DNA of 64,000 nt from Cryptomeria japonica. Taxonomy: Eukaryota; Streptophyta; Pinopsida; Cupressales; Cupressaceae. The notes under the pieces are model-generated. The model saw only the letters and a program-made list of their open reading frames with translations. It did no database searches and was not told where the DNA came from. Positions 46,397 to 57,489 of the stretch are shown here, one piece after another; positions within the stretch are counted from its first letter, which is position 1; each line of letters starts with the position of its first letter. The translations under genes were made by a program, and so were the position numbers. The stretch lies in the NCBI RefSeq assembly GCF_030272615.1, contig NC_081415.1, positions 420,722,257 to 420,786,256 of the forward strand, written 5' to 3'.

Positions 46397-48045
46397 TTGT
46401 TGGCATTATGTGAACCGGCATGAGCCTTATGTGAACCGGCATGAAGACATAATGATATTGTATGTTGTCATTGATGTCAATATGGGACATTGTGTGAACT
46501 GGCACATGTGATAAGTGAAGAGAGAGGAACCGGCATATGTGTGAACCGGTATATATGCCAAAGTGAAGTAGCATATTTGTTCAAGGTGAACCGGCATGTA
46601 GTTATGGGAACTAGTATGAAGTTATGGGAACCAGCACATGGAAGCACTGTATGACTATCGGTTGGTAGGCAGCTTCCACTTCAAGGTTTTCGGTTGGAGT
46701 ACCTCAAGTCTGTGTGACTCAATCGTTGATCTTTGTGTGATGAGTTAGTAGTATGATGGAGGACAGATCGTGTTGCCACGTAATCTCTGTGTGCGTGAAG
46801 GATCTTGCATGAAGATGACTATTCCTATCTACCTCAGGAATGTGTGAAGTCTATCAAACGGTGATAACACGTGATGGGTTATCAGCCGCCATGAAAACGG
46901 TAGATAATGGATGATGGAGAATGTCTTGAGATCGATTCAAGATTGTTGCGTTTAATGCAGCATGATTCAATGGTCAGGATTGAACCGTTTGAATTGCTTA
47001 ACCTAACAGGTTTAGGGTTTAGGGTTTTTTTTGCTACCGACCTGTATGTCTCCTATAAGGTCGATGTTGGGTTTCTTTCTAAGGTTGTTGGCAAAAGTTG
47101 TGAGTGTGTATCCAAGGAAAGTGATACTTGATTCTTGTCAGACCAAAGGAGAGAAGAGATACCTGCAAAGTGAATGTGCAGAAGGAAAAGAGGAGCCTAA
47201 ACAGATCTGCATTAGCATTAAGTGTTGTTAACAGATCATTGTAATACCTATTGATCTCTAACCACTTCAACAATTGTAAAATCCCCTAACAGGGTATCCT
47301 TAACTGGCTTTATTCAAAATCCCTTAAATCGAGTGGTCTTAACTGGCTTGTTTCAAATCCCTTAACCGGGTAACTCGAGGCTAATGAGTTATGAGAAGCT
47401 AGAGAAGCTTAGGAGATCCTTTCAGCTATTGAGTTCTTGAAATCCTCTAACAAGGTGACCCTACCGGGTTTAACCCTTAACCAGGTATCCCTTAACAGGG
47501 TGATCCTTAACATGATCAGTTCTTACCAGAACCTATTGTAATGTCCTTAACCGGACAAGGCTCCTAACAGAGTGGACTTCTAAAGAGTTCAAAAAGCAGC
47601 TTGTGGGTATTCATCCCCACCATGGTTTTTCCCAGTTGGGTTTCCATGTGAAAATTATGTGTGTCATGTGAAATGCTTCTGTCTTGTGATGCTTTGTTTT
47701 ATATGTTTAGCACATGAAGGTTCTATGTTTTATGCCTGTCTATAAAACATAGTGAACTCATTATTGTGAAGATCTGATGGTAAAGTTTACTTGTTTATGC
47801 ATGAGAATATAATGATACTGTAGTATTGAGTTAAGAGGAAAGCTTATTGAGTGATCGGTTCATGACTGATTGAGCCATACTGGATGTTACCGGTTGCACT
47901 CTGTTTTATCGGTATTCCTGTTTATCAGTCATTTGGGGTATTTGCTGTCAAACCGATTTTTGATGATATTTGTGTTTGTACTGATTCACACCCCCCCCTC
48001 TCAGTGCCGGTTTGGTACTAGTGGTTCATCATTGAGTTATCAACA
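46397..48045 (+). mobile_element. LTR of the GAACCGG family, plus strand, probably solo
   Basis: TGTTGGCATTATG to GTTATCAACA. Same family as 42717-44220 but opposite orientation: shared GTGAACCGGCAT words in U3 (46405-46620), CCTTAACCGG words in R/U5 (47270-47590), GGTATTCATCCCCACCATGG (47605) and the GATTCACACCCCCCCCTCTC end. No primer site follows. Flanking GCAAT / ATAAT is at best a weak TSD. Confidence 0.8.
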
Positions 48046-48479
48046 ATAATATACAGTTTGAATATGCGTTGAGAGAGAATATTTCTATAGACAATTAAGG
48101 GTAAAATGCAAAGATAACAGTGATGAGAATATGAGAGATTAATCGTACAATAACTTATAGATTTCACAACTATTGAAAGTATGAATAAATGATGATATAT
48201 CTTTGCATGTAAGAGAAAAGTATGTTTTCTATAAAAAGTAGATTACAGTAGGTATTATAACATTCTGAGATGTGGATTTTATGGGAAGAAAGACTTTGAA
48301 CCTAAAAAATAAGCAAAGGTTGATTGTAAAGTCTTTGTGTGTGATGATTTTGAAGATGGTATCTTGAAAGACATTATTTTGATCAAAGTCTGAAGATTTT
48401 TGTAAAAGGAAGGTAACCAATTTTAAGATTATAGAAGTTGATGATAGAGTGATGTTGCAGGGTGTTAAGTGATGTGTGA
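48046..48479. other. unassigned stretch after the LTR
   Basis: Short frames only. The first 100 bp resemble the sequence before the LTR (46325-46396). No known domain is visible. Confidence 0.3.
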
Positions 48480-48807
48480 TCTGTAATGAAATGGAGTAAC
48501 CCTTTGTACAAGTTTTAATTTATGTAAAAGGGGTTGGTGCTCCTTAGAGTCGGTGCTCCTAAATTTATGTGGAAGTTAGTGCTCATAGGGTTGGTACGCT
48601 GAATGTAATCAATGATGTTTTCATTAGTGAGATCTTTGTCAATGGAGTGGGTGCTCCTAGTATGAGTTGGTGCTCATATTGCCAATGAGGCATAAATTGT
48701 AATCAGTGAGGTTGTTAGTGAGGCTTATTGAAGTTTATCATCAAAGTGATTTTTTCTACCCTTGAAGGGTTTTTCACTCATATATTTATGTTATGTGATG
48801 TGCATAT
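48480..48807 (+). mobile_element. copia LTR remnant, truncated
   Basis: GGTGCTCCT words recur (48536-48680), then TTCTACCCTTGAAGGGTTTTTC, a pattern of copia LTR R/U5 regions. The sequence stops at 48808, where the LTR of element E begins. Confidence 0.4.
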
Positions 48808-50916
48808 TGTTGGGTGAATATTTTGTCAGCAGCGTAATGAAGACAAAATATATGTTTCACACACAGCTATGATGAGACAAAGTCTCTCCTCTCGGCAAGG
48901 GAAGGTTTCCTGATAGAACTTGATACTTCAACAATTAAAAATTAAATCCTGGGGATAAGCTTAGGGTGTATAATTCTCTTTTTTCAGAATTAACATTAAT
49001 CCCTTTACTTGATACAATTTATACAATTTTCTTACAATAAACAACTAAACTTGCATACAACAATTCACTTCAATCTATATTAATGCAAACACAAAGTCTT
49101 ACTGTAATGGTGAAAAAATGGTGGATGATAGATCAAGAAGGAAACTACCCTTTCCCTCAAAGAGAGATGAGAGTTTCGCTATTGATTATCATTCAAGCAC
49201 TTTTCACCATGTTACATTAGGAAGAGGAGAGGATAATTCACTAGATTCAATCTCTCCACATGAAGATGGTAGATTGAATTCTGAATTATTGGAGAATGTT
49301 AAGTTGATCCCCTCTTCCTTGTCTGATTTGGAAAGGAAATTGATTGAATTATGTAGTACAAAAGTGACAAAGAACTGATTAGAACTTGTGATCAGAATAT
49401 GGGATGAAGTTGTGCACCTGGATCTGGCAGTATTATGTCAATACAAAGTCGCCCTACAAATTTGAGGAAAATTTGTCAGGACCATGGCGAGAGTGTACAT
49501 GGTCCTCTGAAAAATCCGTGAAACAAAAAGGTTTTTTCCACCTCTGCAAATGAAGCCCGAATCCAAAAGTACAGTTGCGCACCTGCAACCTACACATAGA
49601 AAAGAGAGGAAAATGGGTTAGGATTGGGGGTTTACCTTTAGGTCAAACCCCAGTTTTGGAATTAACCAAGTAATGAAAGAAAGTACTTGCAAGTAGATGT
49701 AAATGAAAGACTGAATTGTAAATCACCTCAAGGGAGGTTGTAGTAGCAATGTTGATAGAAATTCTTATGTGGAATTGAATGTTGGAATCAATCGCCTCTT
49801 CAATGGTTGAATCCTTGACTTAAATGCAACACCTAGCCTTGAAGGGAGACTTGAGAATGCTCAATGCTGGAAAAGAATGCTTGAATGCTTGGTCGCTTAT
49901 GCAACTTGAATCTATCCAACTTCAGCCTATCCAACTTATGCAAATGAGAGGAAAAATGCCCCCTTAAATACATGTTAGTGGATCTGGTTTTCATCACCGG
50001 CCAACATCGAGGGAGTTTCTTGCCCGAGGCATGACCAACAATTCAACCCTAGGAAGGGTCCTGCCTCAATAAAGGGTAGGGACAAGGGTGCCACACCCCT
50101 GTCCAAGGGGGGACAGTGGCACCATGCCACTATCCTACCCATTTCTCCAAGGTAGAGTGCGGATGGGGTGATGCAAAGGCCAAGGAAGAAGTTGTTTCTG
50201 CAAGCTGAGCAATCTCTGGTCTTCGATCAGGCTAGAGGATTCAAACTCGCGTGCATGAGGACCCTAATGCAGTCAAAATTTGCTAGGGTCACGCTTTTAT
50301 GACACTACACTTACGTAAACAAAGATTATTTTCCTAACTTAACAATTAAAGATATCAAATAGCTCAAAGTCTTCAAGATAAATTATTACAAACTTGAAAA
50401 GTAACCAACAGTATCCCAAAGTCTCCCATGTAATCATTGTGTTACAATAAAGCTCTAAATATGCTATATAACACAAAGTTTATATCCACACTTAGAAAAT
50501 TCCTTCACTTACACAGTGCATACAAATACCATCAAGTAAACTAGAAGCACATATAAGTGAATGACATAAGAACATCCACTCATAAGCTACAATCCTTGTC
50601 CAACACAAAGTTTGGAGCATAAAATTGCTTTCTTTATTCACTTGATTAATTTTCAACACAAGGGAACACAAAGTTTCACTTGAGACAAAAATTTGGTAGA
50701 GTTTTGTTTAGGTTGCAAAAGATAAAATACTACAAATGAAGCTCCTCCTTTTATAGGGAAGGAGTTGAGAAAAATGTGGGCACAGTTGACTTATTCAACT
50801 GTAGAGTCCAAAATATCTAGAACTTGTGCATAAGATGAAAGTGCATCTACATAAAAAATTGCAGTAAAATAAAGTGCAACTACATGAACCTAAACTAACT
50901 TAGTGTCAAAAGGACA
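48808..50916 (-). mobile_element. 3' LTR next to element E, split by a solo LTR
   Basis: On the minus strand it starts TGTCCTTTTGACAC at 50916 and ends CACCCAACA at 48808. A TATA box CTATAAAAGG is at 50747-50756 (minus). Removing the solo LTR and one TSD copy leaves about 900 bp. The purine-rich GATGAGGAAAGTGAAGAA just outside is a polypurine tract that doubles as the end of the neighbouring coding frame. No matching 5' LTR is in the window. Confidence 0.6.
49103..50309 (-). mobile_element. solo LTR of the element C family
   Basis: TGTAATGGTGAAAAAATGG to GACACTACA. It matches element C LTRs in order, for example TTAGGATTGGGGGTTTACCT against TAGGTTGGGGATAGGGATTT. The pentamer CTTAC stands directly on both sides (49098-49102 and 50310-50314), a perfect TSD. 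Both flanks belong to one older LTR, so nothing but the LTR is inserted. Confidence 0.9.
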
Positions 50917-50918
50917 AT

Positions 50919-52280
50919 TTATTCTTCACTTTCCTCATCATTTGTCTTCTGGAATTCTTCAAATTTAGCTAGTGTAGCCTGCATCTCAGACTTGTCTGGA
51001 GTTGATGTTGAGTTGGCGATTGCATGAACATGAAAAATAGAGTCTCCAACATTCACATATCCCTTCTTGGCCTTCTTTAGAACAGACTCAAGATCATCAA
51101 ATTAGCTTGAATTTTGATCAATTTATCAAATGAGGCTAAAGAGAACTCATCATCCACTAGCCGACTTATCATAAAAGAGAATTCTTGTATAATAGTATCA
51201 AGAGGTAGAATCTTTTATTCATCATCATACAACTAGCATGACAATTCAGATATCCTTGATGAAATATTTGAAACTCCATCATCACATGCTTCTTCATCTT
51301 CAACCAAATCATCAACCAATTGTTTCAACAAGTATTTCTTGTGCTTTAACAACTCTCGAGTTTGAATGTATTCACCTTGAGTCAGCAAAACATTGTTTTC
51401 TACAAGGATATAAACCTTGTACTCTTTCATTTTATCCAATAATTCAAAATACTTTTCAAGTTCATCTGCTTCTTGGGATAACAATGAGTGTAGATCTTGT
51501 ACTTGAGTTCGCACAGTTTCAAAATCAGTCATGAGTTTAACTATGGAACTCAAAATATGTATACCTTATGGCATTTGGCAATCAACCTATTCATCAACAA
51601 CTCTAGCTTTGACACCCACATCTTCAACTTTTTTCAGGGTCGCTTCATCTACGGAAGAAGTCAAAGGTTCTACTTCTCATGATGATTGAGTTACTTTAAG
51701 GAGAACATTGGTAAGTTACTCACACTTTTGTTTCCATTGAACTTTCTCAGCCTTTTCTGCATCAAACCTTCGCATAAGAGCATTCAACGAGGCTTGTGTA
51801 TCTTGTGGAACACTTTCATGTGTCTGTGTTCCTAATTCAAGAGTTTGCATAACATAATCAAAAGGTTGAACTTCATCTCTATCCTTACTTGGAGGTGGCA
51901 CTAAAACCTTAGCATATTTCCTCTTACTAGCTAGGTCAATCAATATTCTGGATACAGTCTTAGCCTTCTTGGTTTCCTTTGGTTCAACCGGAACTAGCTG
52001 ACCAAAATCAAACTCATTTGGGGAAATTACCTGCTTGTTCCTCTTTGGAGTTACAATGTCCAACCACGATGGAAGACTTCATTGTGGTTGCAGATTTGTA
52101 ATCACACCTTGCATTGAAGCAACTATTTGTGATGTATCTTGACTACTTGAAACAAGCACTTCAACTTGTGATGTTTTCTCAGCAGTAGTAGTTACAACAA
52201 TGGCAGTAACAAGAGGTGGTACCTCAGTAGTAATAGCAGTGGTAGGAGTTGAAGCTGACTATTTGGCATTTTTTCACCAT
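50919..52280 (-). pseudogene. extra ORF between integrase and 3' LTR: coiled-coil protein
   Basis: On the minus strand it runs from a Ser/Thr/Val-rich start (TTEVPPLVTAIVV, about 52240) through PKRNKQVISPNEFDFGQLVP (52050) and LMRRFDAEKAEKVQWKQKCE (51720). A coiled coil follows (IVKLMTDFETVRTQVQDL, ELEKYFELLDKMKEYKVYI, 51550-51400), then acidic LVDDLVEDEEACDDG (51310) and a tail ending FEEFQKTNDEESEE. The stop (50919-50921) is 2 bp from the LTR, so the end of the gene overlaps the polypurine tract. No enzyme domain is visible. Gypsy elements of the Tat lineage often carry an extra ORF here; function is unknown. Several stops (about 51716, 51560, 51233) break it. Confidence 0.6.
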
Positions 52281-52284
52281 TGAA

Positions 52285-52345
52285 CGATTTTTTTATTTTT
52301 TATTTTTTGGAATTTTTTGATTTTTTGATTTTTTTTGTTTTTTTG
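52285..52345. repeat. T-rich low-complexity run
   Basis: Runs of 6-8 T separated by single A or G, between the integrase end and the extra ORF. On the minus strand it would read as Lys/Asn codons and probably represents slippage. Confidence 0.8.
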
Positions 52346-52377
52346 GTATTTTCAAATTTTGCAAAACCTGAGGTATA

Positions 52378-53500
52378 CTACCATAGATTAGGCATAAAAT
52401 TATTTGAGGTGCAGGACATTGTGGGGATTGTTGAGAGTTTCCCCTTTTGGAGTAGATAACTAGTATGCACCTGAACCATATCTTGCGGTAACCACATATG
52501 GACCAAGCTAGATTGCTTCAAATTTGCCTTTCTTTTCACGATCCTGTTGATTTCTAGAGTTTTCTCGAAGGACGAGATCACCAACTTCAAACTCTTGGGG
52601 ATGGATTTTCTTCTTATATTATCTCTTGAGATGGATTTGATATATTTGTTGATGATCATATGCTTTCAAAAGTTATTCGTCAATAAGATCAAGTTAAGCT
52701 AGCTTTGCCACTCTATAGCCTTCATTAGAAACAAACACCTTCAAAGATATGTGTAATGATGGCAATTCAACCTCGATTGGTAAGACTGCTTCTGCACCAT
52801 ACACAAGGGAATAGGGAGTGGCACCAGTAGGACTCTGGATGCTGGTATGATAGGCCCAAAGGGAGGGGTTGAGATGAAGGTGCCAGTCACGACCAGTTTC
52901 ATTGACAACTTTCTTTAGGATACGAAGCAAAGTTTTGTTAGTTACCTCAACTTGGCCATTCCTTTGGGGGTAATATGGTGTACACCAATGATGTTGGATA
53001 TGAAATGTGGAACATAGATCACGCATATGTTGGTTCTTGAATGGGGTTCCATTGTTAGTAATAATGGTCAAGGGAATTCTATAGCGACAGATAATGTGGT
53101 ATAGAATAAATTTGGACACTTGGACACCGGTAGTAAGGGTGAGGGGAATGGCTTCCACCCATTTGGTGAAATATTCAGTTGCAGCAATGATAAAATTGTG
53201 TCCAATGGATGAAAGAGGATGAATCTTACCAATGACGTCAAGGCCCCATGTTGAAAATGGTCATGGTGTTTCTATGGGTCGTATATCTTGAGCAGGAACA
53301 TGTATCAAATCTCCTTACTGGTGACAAGGCACACACATTTTGAAAAATTCACAACAATAATGCTCCATTGTAGGCCAATAATATCCCACTCGTAATAGTT
53401 GCTGGGCTAGAACATATATGTGTGAGCACCACAAGTACTGGCATGCACTTCTTTCATCACAAGATTATCTTCGTTTGAATCTAAACATCAAGAGAGGATG
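52378..53500 (-). pseudogene. element E integrase (Tat-type Ty3/gypsy)
   Basis: Pieces on the minus strand: VMKEVHASTCGAHT (finger, about 53480), EAIPLTLTTGVQVSKFILYH (53150), IITNNGTPFKNQHM, YYPQRNGQVEVTNKTLLRI (Glu of DDE), NPSLWAYHTSIQSPTGATPY and YGAEAVLPIEVELPS. The second catalytic Asp (family: TDNGTPF) is Asn. The C-terminal LVLREN and GAYLLQKGKL blocks follow in other frames (52580-52430). Only 52694-53158 is open. Confidence 0.88.
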
Positions 53501-53699
53501 TCATGGTAGCTCCAATGATATAGATTGTCTCCTATGAGGGTGAATCAGGCACATTGGTGAATAAAATTTTGATGGTCATTATCAGATATGTTTGGTGGAA
53601 GGGTACCATCTTTAAGATATGCATGGATGTCATGGTACCAGGGGGATTGGGGTCCAACAATGTTACACACCATTTCTGTGTGGGACATCTCAAATGTTG

Positions 53700-54180
53700 G
53701 CTGGAGTAGTTATTCAACTAAGAATTCATATTGTGGACTATCATAACCAATATCCAGAAGGGATCCAATGGTGGCCATTGCATCTGTTGCTTTGTTTTGA
53801 GCTCGCGGGATCTCATCAAAGTTGATGGATTGAAAATTTTTCTTAAGATCATCGACCATTCTCTTGTACGGCATGAGCTTGTCATCTTTGATTTGATATT
53901 CATCATTGGTTTGACAGATGACAAGTTGAGAGTCTCCAAAAACCAGTAGATTTAATATATTCCATTAGATGTCTTCAAACCAGTGATTAGTCCTTCATAC
54001 TCACCTATATTGTTGGTACATGGGAAGGAAAACTTAAATGATATAGGTATAAGATCCCCTTGAGGAGTAACAAACAAGAACCCTGCCCCCACTCCTTTTT
54101 GTGAATGGGAACCATCAAAATACAGTTTCCATGGGGGTTGTTGTGTAACTGTGCAAACATACTCATCAGGCAATTATGTC
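53700..54180 (-). pseudogene. element E second RNase H (archaeal-type)
   Basis: PPWKLYFDGSHSQKGVGAGF, DLIPISFKFSFPCTNNIGEY and EGLITGLKT (54173-53952), then VFGDSQLVICQ and YEIQIKDDKL-type sequence in a second frame. This RVT_3-type RNase H between the retroviral-type RNase H and integrase is diagnostic of the Tat lineage. Its Asp and Glu positions are kept, but the frame is broken near 53952. Confidence 0.85.
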
Positions 54181-55600
54181 ACTAGAGGATGAGTATCAAG
54201 CAAAGGTGTCTTAGCTAATTGATCATCAACTACCTCCCTTTATGGCTTTGCGATCCACATATTAGATATCAAAGTCCCTGAGCAATATGACCCACTTAGC
54301 AATGCATCCTGTTAGAGTGGTTTTTGAAAGCAAGTATTTGAGAGGGTTGATTTTGTAGATGAGCCTTAGAATGTAATGTCTTAATTCTAGGAACAAAAGA
54401 CAATGGCTAGACATGCCTTTTCCATTGCATAATAATTAAGTTCATAACTGACCAAAGTCTGGTTGATGTAATATATTACTCTTTCTTTACCCTGATCATC
54501 ATGTTGAGCAAGAAGTGCCCCTACGGTTGTTGAAGTAACTGAAATGTACAAGAGTAATGGATGAACCGGGATGGGTGGCATGAGGATAGGGGGATTGGCC
54601 AAATATTATTTGATTTTATCAAATATTTTTTAGCATTGGGTATCTCATGTAAACTCGGCACCTTTTCAGAGCAAGTGAGTGAAAGGTTGGAACTTATCTA
54701 CTAGTTGTACAATGAAGTGGTGAACTGATTTTAACTTTCCTTGTAAATTGCATAGATTTCTCAATATTTTGGGAGGAGGCATCTCCATGATTGCTTTGAC
54801 ATTTTTTTGATTGACCTCGATACCTCGTCTGGAATCTATTAGGCCTAGGAGCTTACCTAATGTAACCCCAAAAACACACTTTTTTGGATTAAGTTGTAAT
54901 TTGTATTTGGCCAGACGTTGAACAAATAACTGAAGGATAGTTGGATGTTCTACTCTTGTCTTTGATTTTACCAAGATATCATCTACATAATCCTCCATTA
55001 CTATATGTATGAGGTCATGAAATATCACTGTCATGGCACGTTGATATGCGGCGCCTATGTTCTTAAGACCAAATGGCATCACTTGAAAGCAGAATGTACC
55101 CCATGGAGTGGTAAAAGTTGTTTTGTGTTGATCTTCTTCTGTTATTTTGATCTGATTATAACTCGAGAACCCATCCATGAGGGATAACATTTCATGTCTT
55201 TTTATTAGATCGACAAGGATATTGATGTTGGGAAGTCAAAAATTACCTTTGGGACATGCTTTGTTGAGGTCTCGAAAAATCTGTACATACCCTGATAGAT
55301 TTATCCGGTTTGGAAACAGGGACCATGTTGGAGATCCACTCTGAATAGTCAATTGGATGGATGAACTTGAGTTCCAAAAATTTATCTTTCTGCCTTGACC
55401 AAGAGAGAAATTCTGGGATGCATCTTGCGCAACTTTTGCTTAACTGGTTTAATATTTGAATAAACTGCCAGATGATGAACCACTAACTTGGGATCTAGGC
55501 CAGGCATGTCTGCATAAGACCATGCAAAGTTGGTGGGCTATTTGTGATAGATATTAGAGAAAACCTTGAGTTCATCTTCGGACAAAGAGGCAGCTATATT
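54180..55600 (-). pseudogene. element E reverse transcriptase and first RNase H
   Basis: RT starts with DELKVFSNIYH and NFAWSYADMPGLDPKLVVHH (55590-55490). Frame changes follow, then MLSLMDGFSSYNQIKITEED (first Asp), HKTTFTTPWGTFCFQVMPFG, the MEDYVDDILVKSK catalytic box (54985), LQLNPKKCVFGV and NLQGKLKSVHHFI. RNase H is LANPPILMPP, LLLYISVTSTTVGALLAQHD (the usual first Asp is Ser) and LVSYELNYYAMEKACLAIVF. The open part is 54666-55190. Confidence 0.9.
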
Positions 55601-56840
55601 AGTGATATGTGGATTTTTTGTCATGCCCAAATTTATCTCATTGGTCTACTCTATAAGAACTGGTGATCTCTTAGGAACATAATATTTGGCAAGGGGAAGA
55701 ATGGAATCCTCATCCTCTAGCGCCTTGGGGAGGTTTTCACTAGAAGATACACCATTTGTTTTTACTATTTTTGAGTCAAGAAGTGCCTCGGAGAGATTTT
55801 CTCTACAAGACTCTTGATTTTTTATTTCTTTTTCACTTTTGTGGTTAAGGATTCCTTATTCCCCAAAGTAACTATGAGGATCAAGCTTTTAAATTATATT
55901 ATGCTCAGGATGATGGTATTGTGTTGCTTCAACTACCCCCAAAAACTATAGGAGCATTGTGTCATCTTTGAATGTGTCAAGGTGTGCAACAATCTGACCC
56001 CAATCAATGAGCTCGGGATGGTGAATGGGAAGGTCAATGAGGAGGATGGATGTATCAAAAAGGTTAGCGGCACCAAAGTTAGAGGAGTTATCTATATCAT
56101 CATACGCTTGTATGACAACCTCTTCAGGCATGTCATCAATATTGAGTGAAGCACTTTTGTTGTTTCCAGAAGTGCTCTTGAACTCATGGCTTCACGTGAG
56201 GGACTTCCAAAACTAAGCCCTTGGTGATTCATATTACTAGTGGGATCAACGGGTTTTGTTATACCTTGTTCTTCTCAACCTAAACCACCACCTTGGTAGT
56301 TCCATTTCTGAGTAGCCCATTGGTGTGCCATAGGATATTTCGCTTTGAGTTGTCAGAGGTGATTTTCATTATCCACAATGATATCTTGATAAAGCTATTG
56401 ATTTATATCTCGTTCTATGATCTCATTGTTAAGCTCTCCTTGAGATACAAATGTTGTGGAGCCACACTATCAGACCATAGGTTCTTTCTTTTTTTGTTCT
56501 TTGGTAGGTTTTACATGTGCATGTGGGTTCAAAGGAAGGGCACCCACAATGAATGTACCTTTAAGAGCATATTCACCACAACCAATGTCATTAATCTTGA
56601 GTTGGGAAAATGAGGGGGAGATATAAGTTTTCACCTTTGCAGCAGCTAGGATGGTTTTAGGGTAACCATATGAGGATGATGAACTCACAGATGAGGTTTT
56701 CATGTTGATGTCTGGGCAATGGTGGGCATATGGAGATAAGGCTTCAAGTGCATGACAGTACTCAAATGGTTGAGCATCACCACAGATGGTGATTTCACAT
56801 CCTTGAAATGGGAATTTTAAGCATTGATGATACGTGGAAG
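55600..56840 (-). pseudogene. element E protease-RT linker
   Basis: Broken acidic frames with VVIQAYDDIDNSSNFGAANL (56120), LPIHHPELIDWGQ and AKYYVPKRSPVLIE. This matches the variable linker between protease and RT in Tat elements. No catalytic motif is expected here. Confidence 0.6.
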
Positions 56841-57340
56841 GGACATCCTATATGGCATGGATCCATGGGTGACTGAGGAGGATATTAAATGGGAGATCAA
56901 GACCAACAATGTGGCATAATGTGGTTTGTTTTACTGGGCCCACTTCAAGTGGGAGATTGATCATCCCTACTAAACTTCTTTCAGCATTATCATACACCTT
57001 GATAGTGATGTAAGAGTTGTGAATATATGTGATAGTATACCCCACTTGAGTAACAAATCTCAATGTGCAAAGATTCAGGGCAAAACCATTATCAATCAGA
57101 ACTTGTTTCACTATATGTCATTTCACAATAGCTCCAATGTTTAGAGGATGAATATGGTTGGGATCTGGAACTGTGGCATCTGATTGCATGAAACTAAGAT
57201 GGTACATAGAGGATAGATGAGCTACCATAGCTTGAAAGTGTGTGGGATCAATATTGCTAGGAACACAATCTTCTTGCAAGGTACGCATGAGAATCTCTTG
57301 GTGAGAAGGTGAGGTTTTTAGCAAATCCAAAATGGAGATT
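56840..57340 (-). pseudogene. element E aspartic protease
   Basis: QVLIDNGFALNLCTLRF (57105; catalytic Asp-Asn-Gly, a form seen in Tat proteases), IKVYDNAERSLVGMINLPLE, then HIVGLDLPFNILLSHPWIHA, where the family has LLGRPWIHA. Preceded by ILDLLKTSPSHQEILMRTL (57330). A stop near 57115 separates the two frames. It processes the polyprotein. Confidence 0.82.
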
Positions 57341-57489
57341 TGTGCAAGAGTTGTTTATAGGTGCTCAAGGATATTTTACTATGTCGGTACAGACACAACA
57401 GGGGTGACATTTGATGCAGGTTCTCCTAAGACCGACATACAGGCTCTCTTGGTTGTTACCACACACTAGGTATTGGCCCCTTTTACCTG

